DNA of 64,000 nucleotides from Symsagittifera roscoffensis (GCF_963678635.1 NC_087062.1:98201705-98265704); one strand, 5' to 3'. Shown: positions 1-11,845, counted from the stretch's first letter. The notes: generated by a model from the sequence alone, not told the origin. A program made the numbers and translations.

Positions 1-889
1 GGTGGTTGTTTTTATACTTTTTTCGGATTTTTTTAAGCAACACTTTGAAAACTCATCAATCAAGATTTGGGTCATTTCAATGATGTAAAGTTCAGGATCA
101 TCATCTTTAACTTTGTTCAATCAATTTTTTAGCAAAGATAAAAATTTTAAAAAATTATCATCATTCAGTAGTAAATCATACTTGAAATCCGAATGATATG
201 AATCCACGTTTTGCTTTTCTGAAATAGTTTTTAGGTCACACATAAGTCCATAATGGTCACTAAAAGTACAATTTATTGTTGTTACCTGAGTTTCCTCAGC
301 CGCAATTATATGGTCAATGCATGTACTTGATGATTTAGTTACTCTAGTTGGCTCGATATTTTGAACTCCTAAATCAAAAGAAAGCAGAAGATTTTTGTAG
401 TAAAAAAGTTGCGCTGGTTACCTTTACAATCGACATTTAAATCAACCACCTACAAAATTTCACCGCTTAATGCTTTCAATTCAAGCAATAAATCTTCAAA
501 CAAATTCAAAAAAAAAGTTCTAGTTTGAGATTTGGTGGACGATATATTCTGCAAACATTTAGTGTAGTTTGATTAAAAAAAACACATTTTAATAACGATG
601 TGCTACAAACTGACTGGTAATTTAAAATAACTATCCTTAAGGCCAGTTTTAAAGAAAGCTGCAACGTTCCCACCTCTAGCGTTTACGCGGTTTGCACAGA
701 CAATATTGTCATAACCTTCTAAGTTATATATGCCAATAGGATCATGTCTGAGAGCCATGTTTCAGTCAGCCCGATTAATGCAGGCTTGTTATCAAAGGAT
801 TCAATTAAAACTGATAATTTGTCATGATGGGCTCTTATGGGTTAAAAATTTAGGAAAAATGCTGTTTGCGTTGTTGTCAGGTCAGTCAT
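1..889 (-). pseudogene. Non-LTR retrotransposon ORF2, endonuclease part (copy A)
   Basis: Read on the minus strand from ATG at 889, this is the start of ORF2 of a CR1/Jockey-like retrotransposon: an apurinic-like endonuclease that nicks target DNA for reverse transcription. Seen in sequence: the start MTDLTTTQTAFFLN, then a stop near 842; a GGN-VAAFFK stretch near 650-690, as in the R-x-GGGVaiy part of these nucleases; SSTCIDHI near 310-340; and SDHYGL near 245-265, the C-terminal SDH box. Frames shift between these blocks and stops interrupt them, so it is dead. The reverse transcriptase would lie left of the window. ORF1 of the same copy lies directly upstream at 970-1873. A better kept N-terminus of the same ORF is in copy B at 6058-6279. 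Confidence 0.8.
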
Positions 890-969
890 ATCTCGCAAAA
901 TGTTTTTTCTAATAAAACAAAAAAGATTTACGGCAAAAAACTGTAAATAGAGTTGAAATGCTTTTGCCA

Positions 970-1873
970 CTAATCAGAATCGTTTTCATGATTATTATTT
1001 CCGTTGTTGACGAATTTGGACTGTGGAGAATCTCTTTGAAGTGATTCCACAATTTGCACCAATTTGACGGGATCCGAATCCCTACTGTACAATTCATCAA
1101 TCAGATGACTTCTTTCCACTTTATTTGGGGTTATTTCTCTGTCACGTTTCCTCACTGAAACAATAGGAGGGCGAGGAAAGTTGTTTTCTTTATTTTGTAC
1201 CAACGAGGATTTTGTTTTCTAGCATTATTTGCCTGTCTTGCCATCATTGAATTATTTTTTTTTGAAAATTTGATCAGCATCCTTAATACCAACTAAGTTG
1301 TGCCTTTGAAATCCACCATCTGCTTTCGAAACGAAAACTTGAGGAGCACAATTATATGTAACTGTGTACATTCCCAAACCCCGAGAATAATCAAGAAGCT
1401 CTGAATCGCGCTGAGTAAGTCTCTCTGTTATATACACTGGTTTCTTATATACAGGGTGCAAAAAAATTTTCAGTAACTTTTTCCTGCCATACATTCTGTT
1501 TTTTATATCAAAGTAGACAATTTTCACTATAACCACACATTTTTGGTTTTGACTCTAAGGGCTGAGGGGATGGCATGCCTTCAGGTCGTAGCTGTTCACC
1601 TCCACGCCCATAACTTCGTTAAAAACGCCAGGACAACTTGGGTAAAATTTTCGGATCGTAAAGGTAAATTTTCCAAAATAACACAATATTTTGAGCTATA
1701 TCTTCTTTTTCATTATTTTTTTTCTCTATAAAATGCACCCAATTTTGCAATTCAACAATGATATCATCCTTACCTTTTACATTCTCAATTAGCCCTTGTA
1801 ATAGGACTTTCAATTTAGGATCAAAATTTACTGTATCTTTTATTTCATCGAATAAAGTATTGAGATTCGCCAT
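970..1873 (-). pseudogene. Non-LTR retrotransposon ORF1, FP-like (copy A)
   Basis: ORF1 of the same element; such proteins bind element RNA and chaperone it. The likely start is MANLNTLFDEIKD at 1873, followed by a charged, coiled-coil-like stretch. Past a frameshift near 1620 come NEVMGVEVNSYDLKACHPL and VYITERLTQRDSELLDYSRG near 1370-1440, then a Val-Phe-Val-Ser-Lys segment. This matches the layout of the Baculo_FP-type C-terminal domain found in many invertebrate CR1/Jockey ORF1 proteins (family knowledge). The C-terminal tail, from NKENNFPRPP to NNHENDSD, ends at 970. It is broken by a frameshift near 1620, a stop after HPLSP near 1555, and a disruption near 1203-1250. Copy B at 6359-7263 carries the same parts. 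Confidence 0.75.
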
Positions 1874-1953
1874 TGAATAAGTTTGCGATGTTTTCAATTC
1901 GTGGCAAGCAAAAAGAGCAGCTTAGAACCGACTGTTTCCCATTAAAGGTCGTT

Positions 1954-2212
1954 TTGATCCAGGAATTCAGTGACATCGAGTGTATCCAGGATTTCAATGA
2001 CATCGAGTGTATCCAGGAATTCAGTGACATCGATTGTATCCAGGAATTCAGTGACATCGAGTGTATCCAGGAATTCAGTGACATCGAGTGTATCCAGGAA
2101 TTCAGTGACATCGAGTGTATCCAGGAATTCAGTGACATCGAGTGTATCCAGGAATTCAGTGACATCGAGTGTATCCAGGAATTCAGCGACATCTAGTGTA
2201 TCCATAATGTTC
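1954..2212. repeat. 27-bp minisatellite, about 9 units (copy A)
   Basis: Head-to-tail units of 27 bp with the core GGAATTCAGTGACATCGA followed by GTGTATCCA. Each unit holds one GAATTC. Units differ by a few substitutions, for example GGATTTCAATGAC near 1995. Because 27 is a multiple of three and the unit has no stops in most frames, several frames look open, but no frame has an independent coding signal. The array begins about 80 bp upstream of the ORF1 start on the minus strand, the place where a 5' untranslated region would lie. Confidence 0.95.
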
Positions 2213-3865
2213 TGAACATCGAGAGTATCCAGTACAGTACGTTCACATCACCGTGCGTATCCGGGACGTCCATGATATCAGGTATATCCATTCAGAGTGA
2301 AGTTGGCCGAAAGTTGTCACAGTGCGCAGTTGGCACAGTTCACTTAGCCGAACTGACCGAAATTTGTCACAGTGCGGTTAGCATTTAACTACTATAAACC
2401 GCTCGAAATTAGGCAAAAAAACAACATAGTCAAACCGGTTTTTCTCGACACTGGGAAAATTTCCTAGAATTTTTTCAATGTTGTTGGAATAGCGACTAAA
2501 AGATTTTAATTTGATATATCGTTCGACCAACTCCGTTAATTATTTGTGGTAGATGATTTTGCGTCGAAAAGAAAATGAAGGAACAAAGTTTTCAATGGTC
2601 GAAACATCTAGGTTCTGGAGCCGCTTTTAGAAAAAAGGGAAAAAATTCACAAATGTTTTAGTAATAACTAAGAGAATGTATTGTCTCTTCACAGACAAAT
2701 GGACACCTGAAGGGCTAAGTTTTGAGAAAATTGGAAACTGATTTTTTTTTGACAATGAAAACAGAGCCAAAAATATTGGACATCAAAGGCATCGAGCTCA
2801 CTTTTTTAACTAAAAAAAAACATAATATAGTTGCATACGAGGCTCCACTAATTTATGGACTCAAATTGCGAAACAGTGTTGAAAGAAACTAAAGAGCCTC
2901 AATCTATCCCACAGAAAACAGAGCCAAAAATATTGGACATCGAAGACTTCTGCTCACTTTTTGGACATGAAAGACTTCTGCTCAATTTCTAGCGACTACT
3001 AATTCAATTGATAAAGGTGCCCACGGGAACGTATCCTGCTATTAATTTTTCGCGTGTCCGTAAAACTACTAGCCTGATTACATTCTAAAAAAGATCCGTT
3101 TTTTTTTCATGAGCACCTAGTGAGACAATAAAGCGTTCAATTTTTTCAGATTCAGTTCATAAATTGGTTCAAAAGTTAATTTAGTTCAATTCGCAAAAAA
3201 ATTAGTCAAGTTCAAAACGTTTTGATGCAGAAAAATTTTAGATGATTTTAGGAGCGCTGGTACAAACTAGGAAAAGAACAAATCTTTATCGCCAATAGTT
3301 TGCTTAAAAAACTAGTTTTTAGCGAATCAATTTAGGCTATGAAAGCGACTGGAATTAGTTTAAAGATTTATTGCTCTTTAGCTTGATTGAATTCTAATTT
3401 CGGTAGCAGATACAAGCTATGAAAACATCTTTGATATTTGACTAAATGCTCGACGTTCTCAATAAAAAAAGTGAACATTCATTACGTGAATAACCTCAAT
3501 TAAGAAAGCTATTTGCGAAAAAAAAACACAAAACAAGAAGTTTAAAAAATGGTCGTAATTGTTTTTTAATTTTTGTTTTGCCATCACATGGCACGTAAAA
3601 ATGCATTTTCTTGCGATCACTGAAAAACAGTAAAAAAATCAGATGTGTGTGATACACGACATACAATGGTCAAAAAGTAGGAACAAGGATAGTTGGTTCC
3701 AGTGCAAGTAGCACAGTGTGCTCCGACCTTACTGTTAAAAAATACATAAAACGTTTTTTCATGTTTTTTTTTTCAAAATAATGTTATTTTTGCAGGTCGT
3801 GGGGTATATGCAACTAACAAAAATCTAGAAATTACGCATAATTGACAATCTGAGTTAAATAAATT
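2213..3865 (-). repeat. Region upstream of the minisatellite, shared by copies A and B
   Basis: No gene seen. This 1.65-kb stretch is closely repeated at 8431-10050, in the same place relative to the minisatellite and ORF1. Shared landmarks are CACTTAGCCGAACTGACCGA near 2343/8541, TTTTTCTCGACACTGGGAAA near 2440/8640, GCCCACGGGAACGTATCCTG near 3010/9226 and ACGCATAATTGACA near 3832/10023. Similarity stops at about 3865 and 10050. It is either a long 5' untranslated region of the retrotransposon or host DNA that was duplicated with it; the sequence alone does not decide. Confidence 0.75.
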
Positions 3866-4726
3866 GACACCTTCAAAAAAATTTTAAAAGAAAAGCTTTC
3901 TGCAAAATATGGAAAAAAAAATGAGAAAAACTTTTTGAACTTTTTTCACTTTTTTTTGTTTTTCCATTCGTTTTTTCAAAAAGACAGTTGTCCAATATAA
4001 ATAACTTATCTTTGTTTTACTATAAACTAAGCCGAAGTTCTAAGCTTTTTTTCTAATCTCGTTATCCCACAGCGATTGAAAAACAAAAAATGAAAAACAA
4101 GAGATAATGGAATGTTTTTTTTTGAAGCTTTTATGCTCGTGGTCGGCTTTATTGAAGCAACTGACTACCCCAAATTAATGAAACTTTTCGATGGGGGGAA
4201 AGGATATCCGGTTGCTGTGCAAGTACAACAGAATGTTCAGACCATATTTCAAGAAAAATTAAAACTTTTTTCCAAATAGATCGTTTTTTGTTTTTGGTGT
4301 GTTATAGTCCAAAAAACGACGCAAAACAACCCAAAAAACAGTTTTTCAAATATGAGTTTGAAAAACCCCAAGGGCTATAGAACCATTTGACAGTTTTTAG
4401 ACGATTTTTTTATTTGATTCAAATTGAATTTAAGCTATAAATGGCTGATGCTATGAACAATAAAAATAAACAAAATGAAACTTAAAACAGAGTTATTTGC
4501 CGAGAATAATTTAATTTTAACTCAACTGTTTGGATTGGATTATTTTTAGGTTTTTTCAGAGTTTGAGATTGGAGCGAACCTAATTTGGCGACCCACAAGG
4601 GACCATCGTCATCAATTTTTTGGTGAGTATACCAGCTTCGACACAAAAAGAGAAACAGAAATTTTTTACGACGAACGTCTGAGAAAAGCTGTTTCGCACA
4701 ACATCGCGTTGATCTAGAACGTCCAC
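3866..4726. other. No gene seen; holds one dispersed repeat motif
   Basis: AT-rich sequence with homopolymer runs and many stops in all frames. At about 4198-4245 it carries a variant of a dispersed motif (ggata-ccggttgctgtgcaagtaca-cagaatgttc) also seen near 3683, 9873, 17480 (inverted), 39350 and 45492. Confidence 0.6.
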
Positions 4727-4833
4727 ATGATCAGGTGTATCCAGTACGTTCACGACATCAGTGTATCCAGGAATTCAGCGACATCATGTGTATCCAGTAA
4801 TTCAGCAACATCGAGTGTATCCAGGAATTCAGT
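4727..4833. repeat. Short degenerate 27-bp minisatellite remnant
   Basis: Three to four imperfect units of the same 27-bp repeat (GTGTATCCAGGAATTCAG and variants), preceded by the AACGTCCACATGATC-AGGTGTATCC block that resembles the edge of the larger arrays near 2255 and 8455. It abuts the 3' end of retrotransposon copy B, so minisatellite sequence sits on both sides of that element. Confidence 0.75.
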
Positions 4834-6279
4834 ATAGTAAAGTTTAATTAAACCCACCAAGGATCATGCAAAAAGCTATGCAGCTTATCGATGCATGACC
4901 CTGAAAAAAACCTATGACAGAACTTGCGAGATAGTATCCGACTTGATGACTCAAAAAAATAAATCTAGAAGATCTTCATTATCTTTAAGAAACATTGAAA
5001 ACAATTTTTTTAAGTACCCATTTAGTTGATGCTCAGTTAATTGATTTAGGTTATCTGGTATCAGCTCGTTTGATTTCAAAAAATTATAACTTTTAAGAGA
5101 CACATTTTTCGATGAACGTTGCATTATTTGTGTTCTAGTTTTCATGCTTGGTAAATTTTTTGCCACAGAGGCCCGAGTAACCCGACGATTATTCAGAGAT
5201 TCCAAATTAAAAGTTTCAAAGCGAGTTTTACCACGAAGTTGATTAAAAGTTTCTTTGAATATTTGTCTGAAATATAAGTCAAACACGGTGCCAATCTCAA
5301 ACCAATGTAGAATATATGAGGCATGCTCAAATTTTCTCTTGAAACAAATAGTTTTAAAAATACGTTTTTGCATCACAAATACTTTTTCTAATAGGCTTTT
5401 GATGTTGCACCAAATGCAATAAACCTTAGGAAATGAGTGGCTTTGCATAGCAGTTATAAAATTAAACCAGCACATTTTTCGAGAAATAGTTTCTACCCTT
5501 GAATAAAAAAAAACCGTTAAATTTAGCTAATTTACCACAAACATTATTAATATGACATTCAAATTTGAGTCTGTTGTCCATTTGAATTCCTAAATACCCT
5601 AAATCAGAAACCTCGGCGAGTACATTATTACCAAAGAAAATTTTTGATTTAAGTTATACCGTCCAAACTTCATTATTTTGCACTTCTTTTGATTTATGAG
5701 CAGTTTGTTTTTATTGCACCAATTACATATTTTATTTAATTCTGTCTGGAACTTCGTTTTGTGCGCAAATTTTTGAATTTTTAAAAATTAGTTTTTCAAA
5801 AAGTTTACTTAACAAGACAACAAACTAATTGGACGGTAGTTATCGGGTTCAGTTTTGTCGCTATTTTTATACAATGGTAAATTTTTTGCAATTTTGAGAA
5901 AATTAGGAAAACACTCTTTTTCGAAGCAGATATTGAAAAAATGCACTAAATGGTCAGCCAGCACCGGAGCAGAAAGTTTTACCATTTTACTACATATCCC
6001 ATCATGACCAGTAGACTTTTCATTGTTCAAGTTTTTAATTACCTTCAGTATTTCATATCAATTGGTATCATATATTACGAACGCACAGTCAATATTGTCA
6101 TAACCTTCTAAGTTATATGTGCCAATCGGATCATTGTCTGAGAGCCATGTTTCAGTCAGCCCGATTAATGCAGGCTTGTTATCAAAGGATTCAATTAAAA
6201 CTGATAATTGGTCATGATGGGCTCTTATGGATTGAACATTTAGGAAAAATGCTGTTTGCGTTGTTGTCAGGTCAGTCAT
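4834..6279 (-). pseudogene. Non-LTR retrotransposon ORF2 with two internal deletions (copy B)
   Basis: Minus-strand ORF2 relic. From ATG at 6279 it reads MTDLTTTQTAFFLNVQSIRA, then LIGLTETWLSD (endonuclease N-terminus) to about 6085. There it jumps into the reverse transcriptase: EKSTGHDGICSKMVK and DNYRPISLLSC at 5809-6030. A second jump near 5785 removes the palm with its catalytic YADD box and resumes at ELNKICNWCNKNKLLINQ and LGYLGIQMDNRLKF (5520-5750). The C-terminal segment follows at 4951-5475, with LEKVFVMQKRIFKTI. Roughly 115 bp of 3' untranslated sequence leads to about 4834. Frameshifts occur in the 5500-5700 part. Motifs are typical of CR1/Jockey-group RTs. Clade placement is inference. 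Confidence 0.85.
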
Positions 6280-6358
6280 ATCTCGCAAAAGTTTTTTTCT
6301 ATGAAACAAAAGATATTTACGGCAAAAAAAAGTAAAAAGAGTTGAAATGCTTTTGCCA

Positions 6359-7263
6359 CTAATCAGAGTCGTTTTCATGATTATTATTTCCGTTGTTGAC
6401 GAATTTGGACTGTGGAGAATCTCTTTGAAGTGATTCCACAAATTGCACCAATTTGACTGGATCCGAATCCCTACTGTACAATTCATCAATCAGATGACTT
6501 CTTTCCACTTTATTTGGGGTTATTTCTCTGTCACGTTTCCTCACTGAAACAATAGGAGGGCGAGGAAAGTTGTTTTCTTTATTTTGTACCGCACGAGGAT
6601 TTTGTTTTCTAGCATTATTTGCCTGTCTTGCCATCATTGAATTCTTGTTTTTGAAAATTTGATCAGCATCCTTAATACCAACTAAGTTGTGCCTTTGAAA
6701 TCCACCATCTGCTTTCGAAACGAAAACTTGAGGAGCACAATTATGTGTAACTGTGTACATTCCCAAACCCCGAGAATAATAAAGAAGCTCTGAATCGCGC
6801 TGAGTAAGTCTCTCTGTTATATACACTGGTTGTTTATATACAGGGTGCAAAAAATCTTTCAATTACTTTTTCCTGCCATAAATTCTGTTTTTTAAATCAA
6901 AGTAGACAAATTTCACTATAACCACACATTTTTGGTTTTGACTCACAGGACCGAGGGGATGGCATGCCTTCAGGTCGTAGCTGTTCACCTACACGCCCAT
7001 AACTTTGTTGAAAAAGGCCAGGACATCTTGGGTAAAATTTTCGGATTGTAAAGGTAAATTTTGCAAAATAACACAATCTTTTGAGCTATATCTTTCTATT
7101 TCATAATTTTTTTCTCAAAAAAATGCACCCAATTTTGCAATTCAACAATGATATCATCCTTACCTTTTACATTCTTAATTAGCCCTTGTAATAGGCCGTT
7201 CAATTTAAGATCAATATTTACTGTATCTTTTATTTCATCGAATAAAGTATTGAGATTCGCCAT
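6359..7263 (-). pseudogene. Non-LTR retrotransposon ORF1, FP-like (copy B)
   Basis: Same protein as at 970-1873. Start ATG at 7263. The C-terminal half from 6862 to 6359 is one open frame: FLHPVYKQPVYITERLTQRD, YYSRGLGMYTVTHNCAPQVF, GFQRHNLVGIKDADQIF, then a basic, Asn-rich tail. An in-frame TAA just upstream (after YGRKK) and frameshifts near 6960-7080 split it from the N-terminal coiled-coil-like part. ORF2 begins 80 bp downstream at 6279. Copy B keeps the join QANNARKQNPRAVQNKEN that is broken in copy A. Confidence 0.8.
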
Positions 7264-7345
7264 TGAATATGTTTGTGATGTTTTAAATTCGTGGCAAGCA
7301 TAAAGAGCAGTTTAGAACCGACTGTTTCCCATTGAAGGTCGTTTT

Positions 7346-8430
7346 GATCCAGGAATTCAGTGACATCGATTGTATCCAGGAACTCAGTGACATCGAGTGT
7401 ATCCAGGAATTCAGTGACATCGAGTGTATCCAGGAATTCAGTGACATCGAGTGTAACCAAGAATTCAGTGACATCGAGTGTATCCAGGAATTCAGTGACA
7501 TCGAGTGTATCCAGGAATTCAGTGACATCGAGTGTACCCAGGAATTCAGTGACATCGAGTGTATCCAGGAATTCAGTGACATCGAGTGTATCCAGGAATT
7601 CAGTGACATCGAGTGTATCCAGGAATTCAGTGACATCGAGTGTATCCAGGAATTCAGTGACATCGAGTGTATCCAGGAATTCAGTGACATCGAGTGTATC
7701 CAGGAATTCAGTGACATCGAGTGTATCCCGGAATTCAGCGACATCTAGTGTATCCAGGAATTCAGTGACATCGAGTGTATCCAGGAATTCAGTGACATCG
7801 AGTGTATCCAGGAATTCAGCGACATCGAGTGTATCCAGGAATTCATTGACATCGAGTGTATCCAGGAATTCAGTGACATCGAGTGTATCCAGGAATTCAG
7901 TGACATCGAGTGTATCCAGGAATTCAGTGACATCGAGTGTATCCAGGAATTCAGTGACATCGAGTGTATCCAGGAATTCAGTGACATCGAGTGTATCCAG
8001 GAATTCAGTGACATCGAGTGTATCCAGGAATTCAGTGACATCGAGTGTATCCAGGAATTCAGTGACATCGAGTGTATCCAGGAATTCAGTGACATCGAGT
8101 GTATCCAGGAATTCAGTGACATCGAGTGTATCCAGGAATTCAGCGACATCGAGTGTATCCAGGAATTCAGTGACATCGAGTGTATCCAGGAATTCAGTGA
8201 CATCGAGTGTATCCAGGAATTCAGTGACATCGAGTGTATCCAGGAATTCAGTGACATCGAGTGTATCCAGGAATTCAGTGACATCGAGTGTATCCAGGAA
8301 TTCAGTGACATCGAGTGTATCCAGGAATTCAGTGACATCGAGTGTATCCAGGAATTCAGTGACATCGAGTGTATCCAGGAATTCAGTGACATCGAGTGTA
8401 TCCAGGAATTCAGCGACATCTAGTGTATCC
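7346..8430. repeat. 27-bp minisatellite, about 40 units (copy B)
   Basis: Near-perfect head-to-tail 27-bp units, same consensus as 1954-2212, with an EcoRI-type GAATTC in almost every unit. Long spurious frames arise on both strands (for example repeated SVTSSVSRN on plus, SLNSWIHSM on minus). Most units are identical, and point variants such as GTAACCAAG and CAGCGACATC are scattered. That pattern suggests recent expansion by unequal exchange or slippage. The assembled copy number may be an underestimate, as short-read assemblies collapse such arrays. Confidence 0.97.
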
Positions 8431-10050
8431 AGTACAGTACGTTCACAAGATCGTGCGTATCCGGGACGTCCATGATATCGAGTATATCCATTCAGAGTGA
8501 AGTTGACCGAAAGTTGTCACAGTGCGTAGTTGGCACAGTTCACTTAGCCGAACTGACCGAAATTTGTCACAGTGCGGTTAGCATTAAACTACTATAAACC
8601 GCTCGAAACTTGGCAAAAAAACAACATATTCAAACCGGTTTTTCTCGACACTGGGAAAATTTCCTAGAATTTTTTCAATGTTGTTGGAATAACGACTAAA
8701 AGGTTTTCATTTGAATTATCGTTCGACCACCTCCGTTAATTATTTGTGGTAGATGATTTTGTGTCGAAAAGAAAATGAAGGAACAAAGTTTTCAATGGTC
8801 GAAACATCTAGGTTCTGGAGCCGCTTTTAGAAAAAAGGGAAAAAATTCACAAATGTTTTAGTAATAACTAAGAGAAGCTATTGTCTCTTCACAGAAAAAT
8901 GAACACCTGAAGGGCTAAGTTTTGAGAAAATTGGAAACTGATTTTTTTTGACAATGAAAACAGAGCCAAAAATATTGGACATCAAAGACTTGTGCTCACT
9001 TTTTGAACTCTAAAAAATGTCACAACAACATAATATAGTTGCATACGAGGCTCCACTAATTTATGGGCTCAAATCGAGAAACAGTGTTGAAAGAAACTGA
9101 ATAGCCTCAATCTATCCCACAGAAACCAGAGCCAAAAATATTGGACATCAAAGACTTCTGCTCACTTTTTGGACATGAAAGACTTCTGCTCAATTTCAAG
9201 CCACTACTAATTCAATTGATAAAGGTGCCCACGGGAACGTATCCTGCTATTAATTTTTCGCGTGTCCGTAAAACTACTAGCCTGATTACATTCTAAAAAA
9301 GATCCGTTTTTTTTCATGAGCTCCTAGTGAGACGATAAAGCATCCAATTTTTTCAGATTCAGTTCATAAATCGGTTCGAAAGTTAATTTAGTTCAATTCG
9401 CAAAAAAATCAGTCAAGTTCAAAACGTTTACTTACAGAAAAATTTTAGATGATTTTAGGAGTGCCGGTACAAACTAGGAAAAGAACAAATCTTGATCGCC
9501 AATAGTTTGCTTAAAAAACTAGTTTTTAGCGAATCAATTCAAGCTATGAAAACGTTTTATTGCTTTTTTGCTTAATTGAATCTAATTTTGCGAGCAGATT
9601 CAAGCTATGAAAACATCTCTGCCATTCAAACAGAGTGCTCGACGGTCTCAATTGAAAAAAGAAGCGTACATACGTGAAAAACAGCAATAAAAACGTTATC
9701 TGTGAAAAACACAAAACGTGAAGGCTAAAAAGGAGTGTCAGAACTATTTTTAAAGTTTCGAATTGACATGACATGGCACGTAACAATGCGTTTTCTTGCT
9801 TCTTGCGAGCACTGAAAATCAAAAAAAAATCAGATGTGTGTGATACACGACATACAATAGTAAAAATATAGGAACAAGGATAGTCGGTTCCAGTGCAAGT
9901 AGCACAGTATGCTCCGACCTTACTCTTAAAAAAACATAAAACGCTTTTTCATGTCTTTATTCTTGATTATTGTTATTTTTGCGGGTGGTGGGATTTATGC
10001 AACTGAAGTAAACCTATAAGTTACGCATAATTGACAGTCAGAGTTATATT
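8431..10050 (-). repeat. Upstream region of retrotransposon copy B
   Basis: No gene seen. Second copy of the 2213-3865 segment, with small indels and substitutions. It ends with the shared ACGCATAATTGACAGTC block at about 10047, beyond which copies A and B differ. Confidence 0.75.
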
Positions 10051-10689
10051 AACTAATTAGGCAACGGTTTCAGTAGAAAAATGACGGAAAAAAATTAAAA
10101 ATAAATTTCGTAACATTTCTTCTTTCATTTTTTTTCGCAGAAAATGCTTGAAAACTTTGAAAGTGTTTTGAAGGGGTTCAACTAAAACTGGGACACTTTC
10201 GACACTTGGAAAACGTTTTGAATAAATTTTAAGCTCATTCAAATCAGGGTTGAAAAAGCATTAGTTTTGTATATCACCCCACTCAATACGATGATTATTG
10301 GCAGTAAATAGTTTTGGTTAGCGAAAAAACAATATAAATCTGCTCGCTCACCTTTTTGCACAAAATTAGACCGTAAATCGAAAACTTCAAACTGTTTCTC
10401 TCGACAATGGTTCTTTTTTGATTTCGTTTGAATCACGACCAAAGAAACTTATTATAAATAATCACTCACCTTTCCGATGACTGTTCGCTGTACCTAATTT
10501 TGCTTATACAATTGAAAAAAAAAACTAAAACTTACCCGAATACAATTTGCACCCCATTTTTGAAGGTGGAAACAGAAACGGCAATAACGACACGGAAATT
10601 GGAGTCGGAGATCATTCAGGAAAAAAAAGAGTCTTAAAGGTTGTGCTGTTGCATTTGTCATTTTTTCTTTTTTAACGAATAGGGAAGGC
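10051..10689. other. No gene seen; diverged dispersed repeat
   Basis: Low-complexity AT-rich DNA up to the assembly gap. The part from about 10390 to 10600 (CTCGACAATGG, AAAACTAAAACTTACCCGAATACAA, then CCCATTTTTGAAGGTGGAAACA) is a diverged relative of the repeat at 39535-39760 and 45684-45905. Confidence 0.5.
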
Positions 10690-10889
10690 NNNNNNNNNNN
10701 NNNNNNNNNNNNNNNNNNNNNNNNNNNNNNNNNNNNNNNNNNNNNNNNNNNNNNNNNNNNNNNNNNNNNNNNNNNNNNNNNNNNNNNNNNNNNNNNNNNN
10801 NNNNNNNNNNNNNNNNNNNNNNNNNNNNNNNNNNNNNNNNNNNNNNNNNNNNNNNNNNNNNNNNNNNNNNNNNNNNNNNNNNNNNNNNN
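10690..10889. other. Assembly gap (200 N)
   Basis: Exactly 200 N, which is commonly a placeholder length; the true size is unknown. Confidence 1.
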
Positions 10890-11285
10890 GTATAGACAGA
10901 ATTAGATGAACATTTGAGTTCATCGTCAGTGTTTTCCATTGCTCAATGAATTGATATTTTCAGGTTGATCTAAGTCTGATTGTATCAGTCCTCAATTATG
11001 TTTATAATAGAAGCGAGTGAAAGATATTGTGACCTTTATAAAAGATGACCTTGTCGTTGCACGAACAGCTAAGCCGCAAACAAGTTGCGGCGTATGCCAA
11101 AATCAGCTTCGATATGACTCTGACATCATTCAAATGTGCTCTGGATGATTTTGTTTTATACGATGCAATCGTTTGATATGTATTACTAGTGTTAGTTTTT
11201 CATAAAAATGCAATTGCAAAATTTGAATTCAAAATTTTTGCAAAATGTTTTAAATTCGTTGTGTTTCATTGTATTTTGAGAAGAA
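10890..11285. other. No gene seen
   Basis: About 400 bp between the gap and a dispersed repeat. No convincing open frame, RNA or repeat recognised. Confidence 0.5.
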
Positions 11286-11845
11286 TATGATAAGCTTCCT
11301 TTATTTTTGCGACTTTCGATACGAAAGTAACGGAATATTTGTGCTCAGGGTGGGTTTTTTTTCCTTCAGACAAATTTCGACTTTTTAACTAGCCAATTTT
11401 AACGGAATTTTTTAATATCATTCAAAAAGTATTGTTGTCATGAGCTTAAATTTGAAAAGATATTTCACCTGTGATCATTTTTTGTAAAATTTTGAGGGTT
11501 TAAAGATTGCCATTTTGGCCATTTTGACCAATTTGGGACAATTAACGCGCGATATAATTCGAGCTATTAACGCGTAAGCGGAGATTTAATCCGTCTTAGA
11601 AATCGTTCCAAATTGGTTGAGCGAAGCTTATTTGCCATAATTGGTTTGCTAAAAGGAACGAAGTCTATCCTTTTGTACTTTATATGGCGTGTGGGGTGAT
11701 GATTTTCTTTAAAAAAAATTCAAATTTTGGAAAAAAAATTTCATTTTATTTTATTTCATTTAATTTTTTTATTGTTATTACTGCTCCATAAACCTTAAAA
11801 GGCACTCGGAACATTCAGGGCTTCGCCCTGATACGAGCAGTCTTA
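11286..11845 (+). repeat. Dispersed repeat family with ACGCG core and terminal hairpin, copy 1
   Basis: About 560 bp closely matched at 26262-26805 and, inverted and shorter, at 18590-18815. Core: GGGACAATTAACGCGCGATA and CTATTAACGCGTAAG, then CTTTATATGGCGTGTGGGG. It ends in a GC-rich hairpin, CAGGGCTTCGCCCTG, followed by ATACGAGCAGTC. A hairpin just inside the 3' end recalls Helitron ends, but the CTRR terminus is not clear. No protein is encoded, so this is a non-autonomous repeat of uncertain class. Confidence 0.75.

Noticed and set aside
7346-8430. Possible CRISPR array
   Set aside because: Units are contiguous head-to-tail without unique spacers, and the genome is eukaryotic.
7283-8475. 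Long repetitive open frames on both strands, up to 371 codons
   Set aside because: They are by-products of a 27-bp repeat with no stop codons in several frames; no codon bias, and all frames are equally open.
10658-10939. Open frames running through the N gaps (also near 34700)
   Set aside because: Artefacts of translating N.
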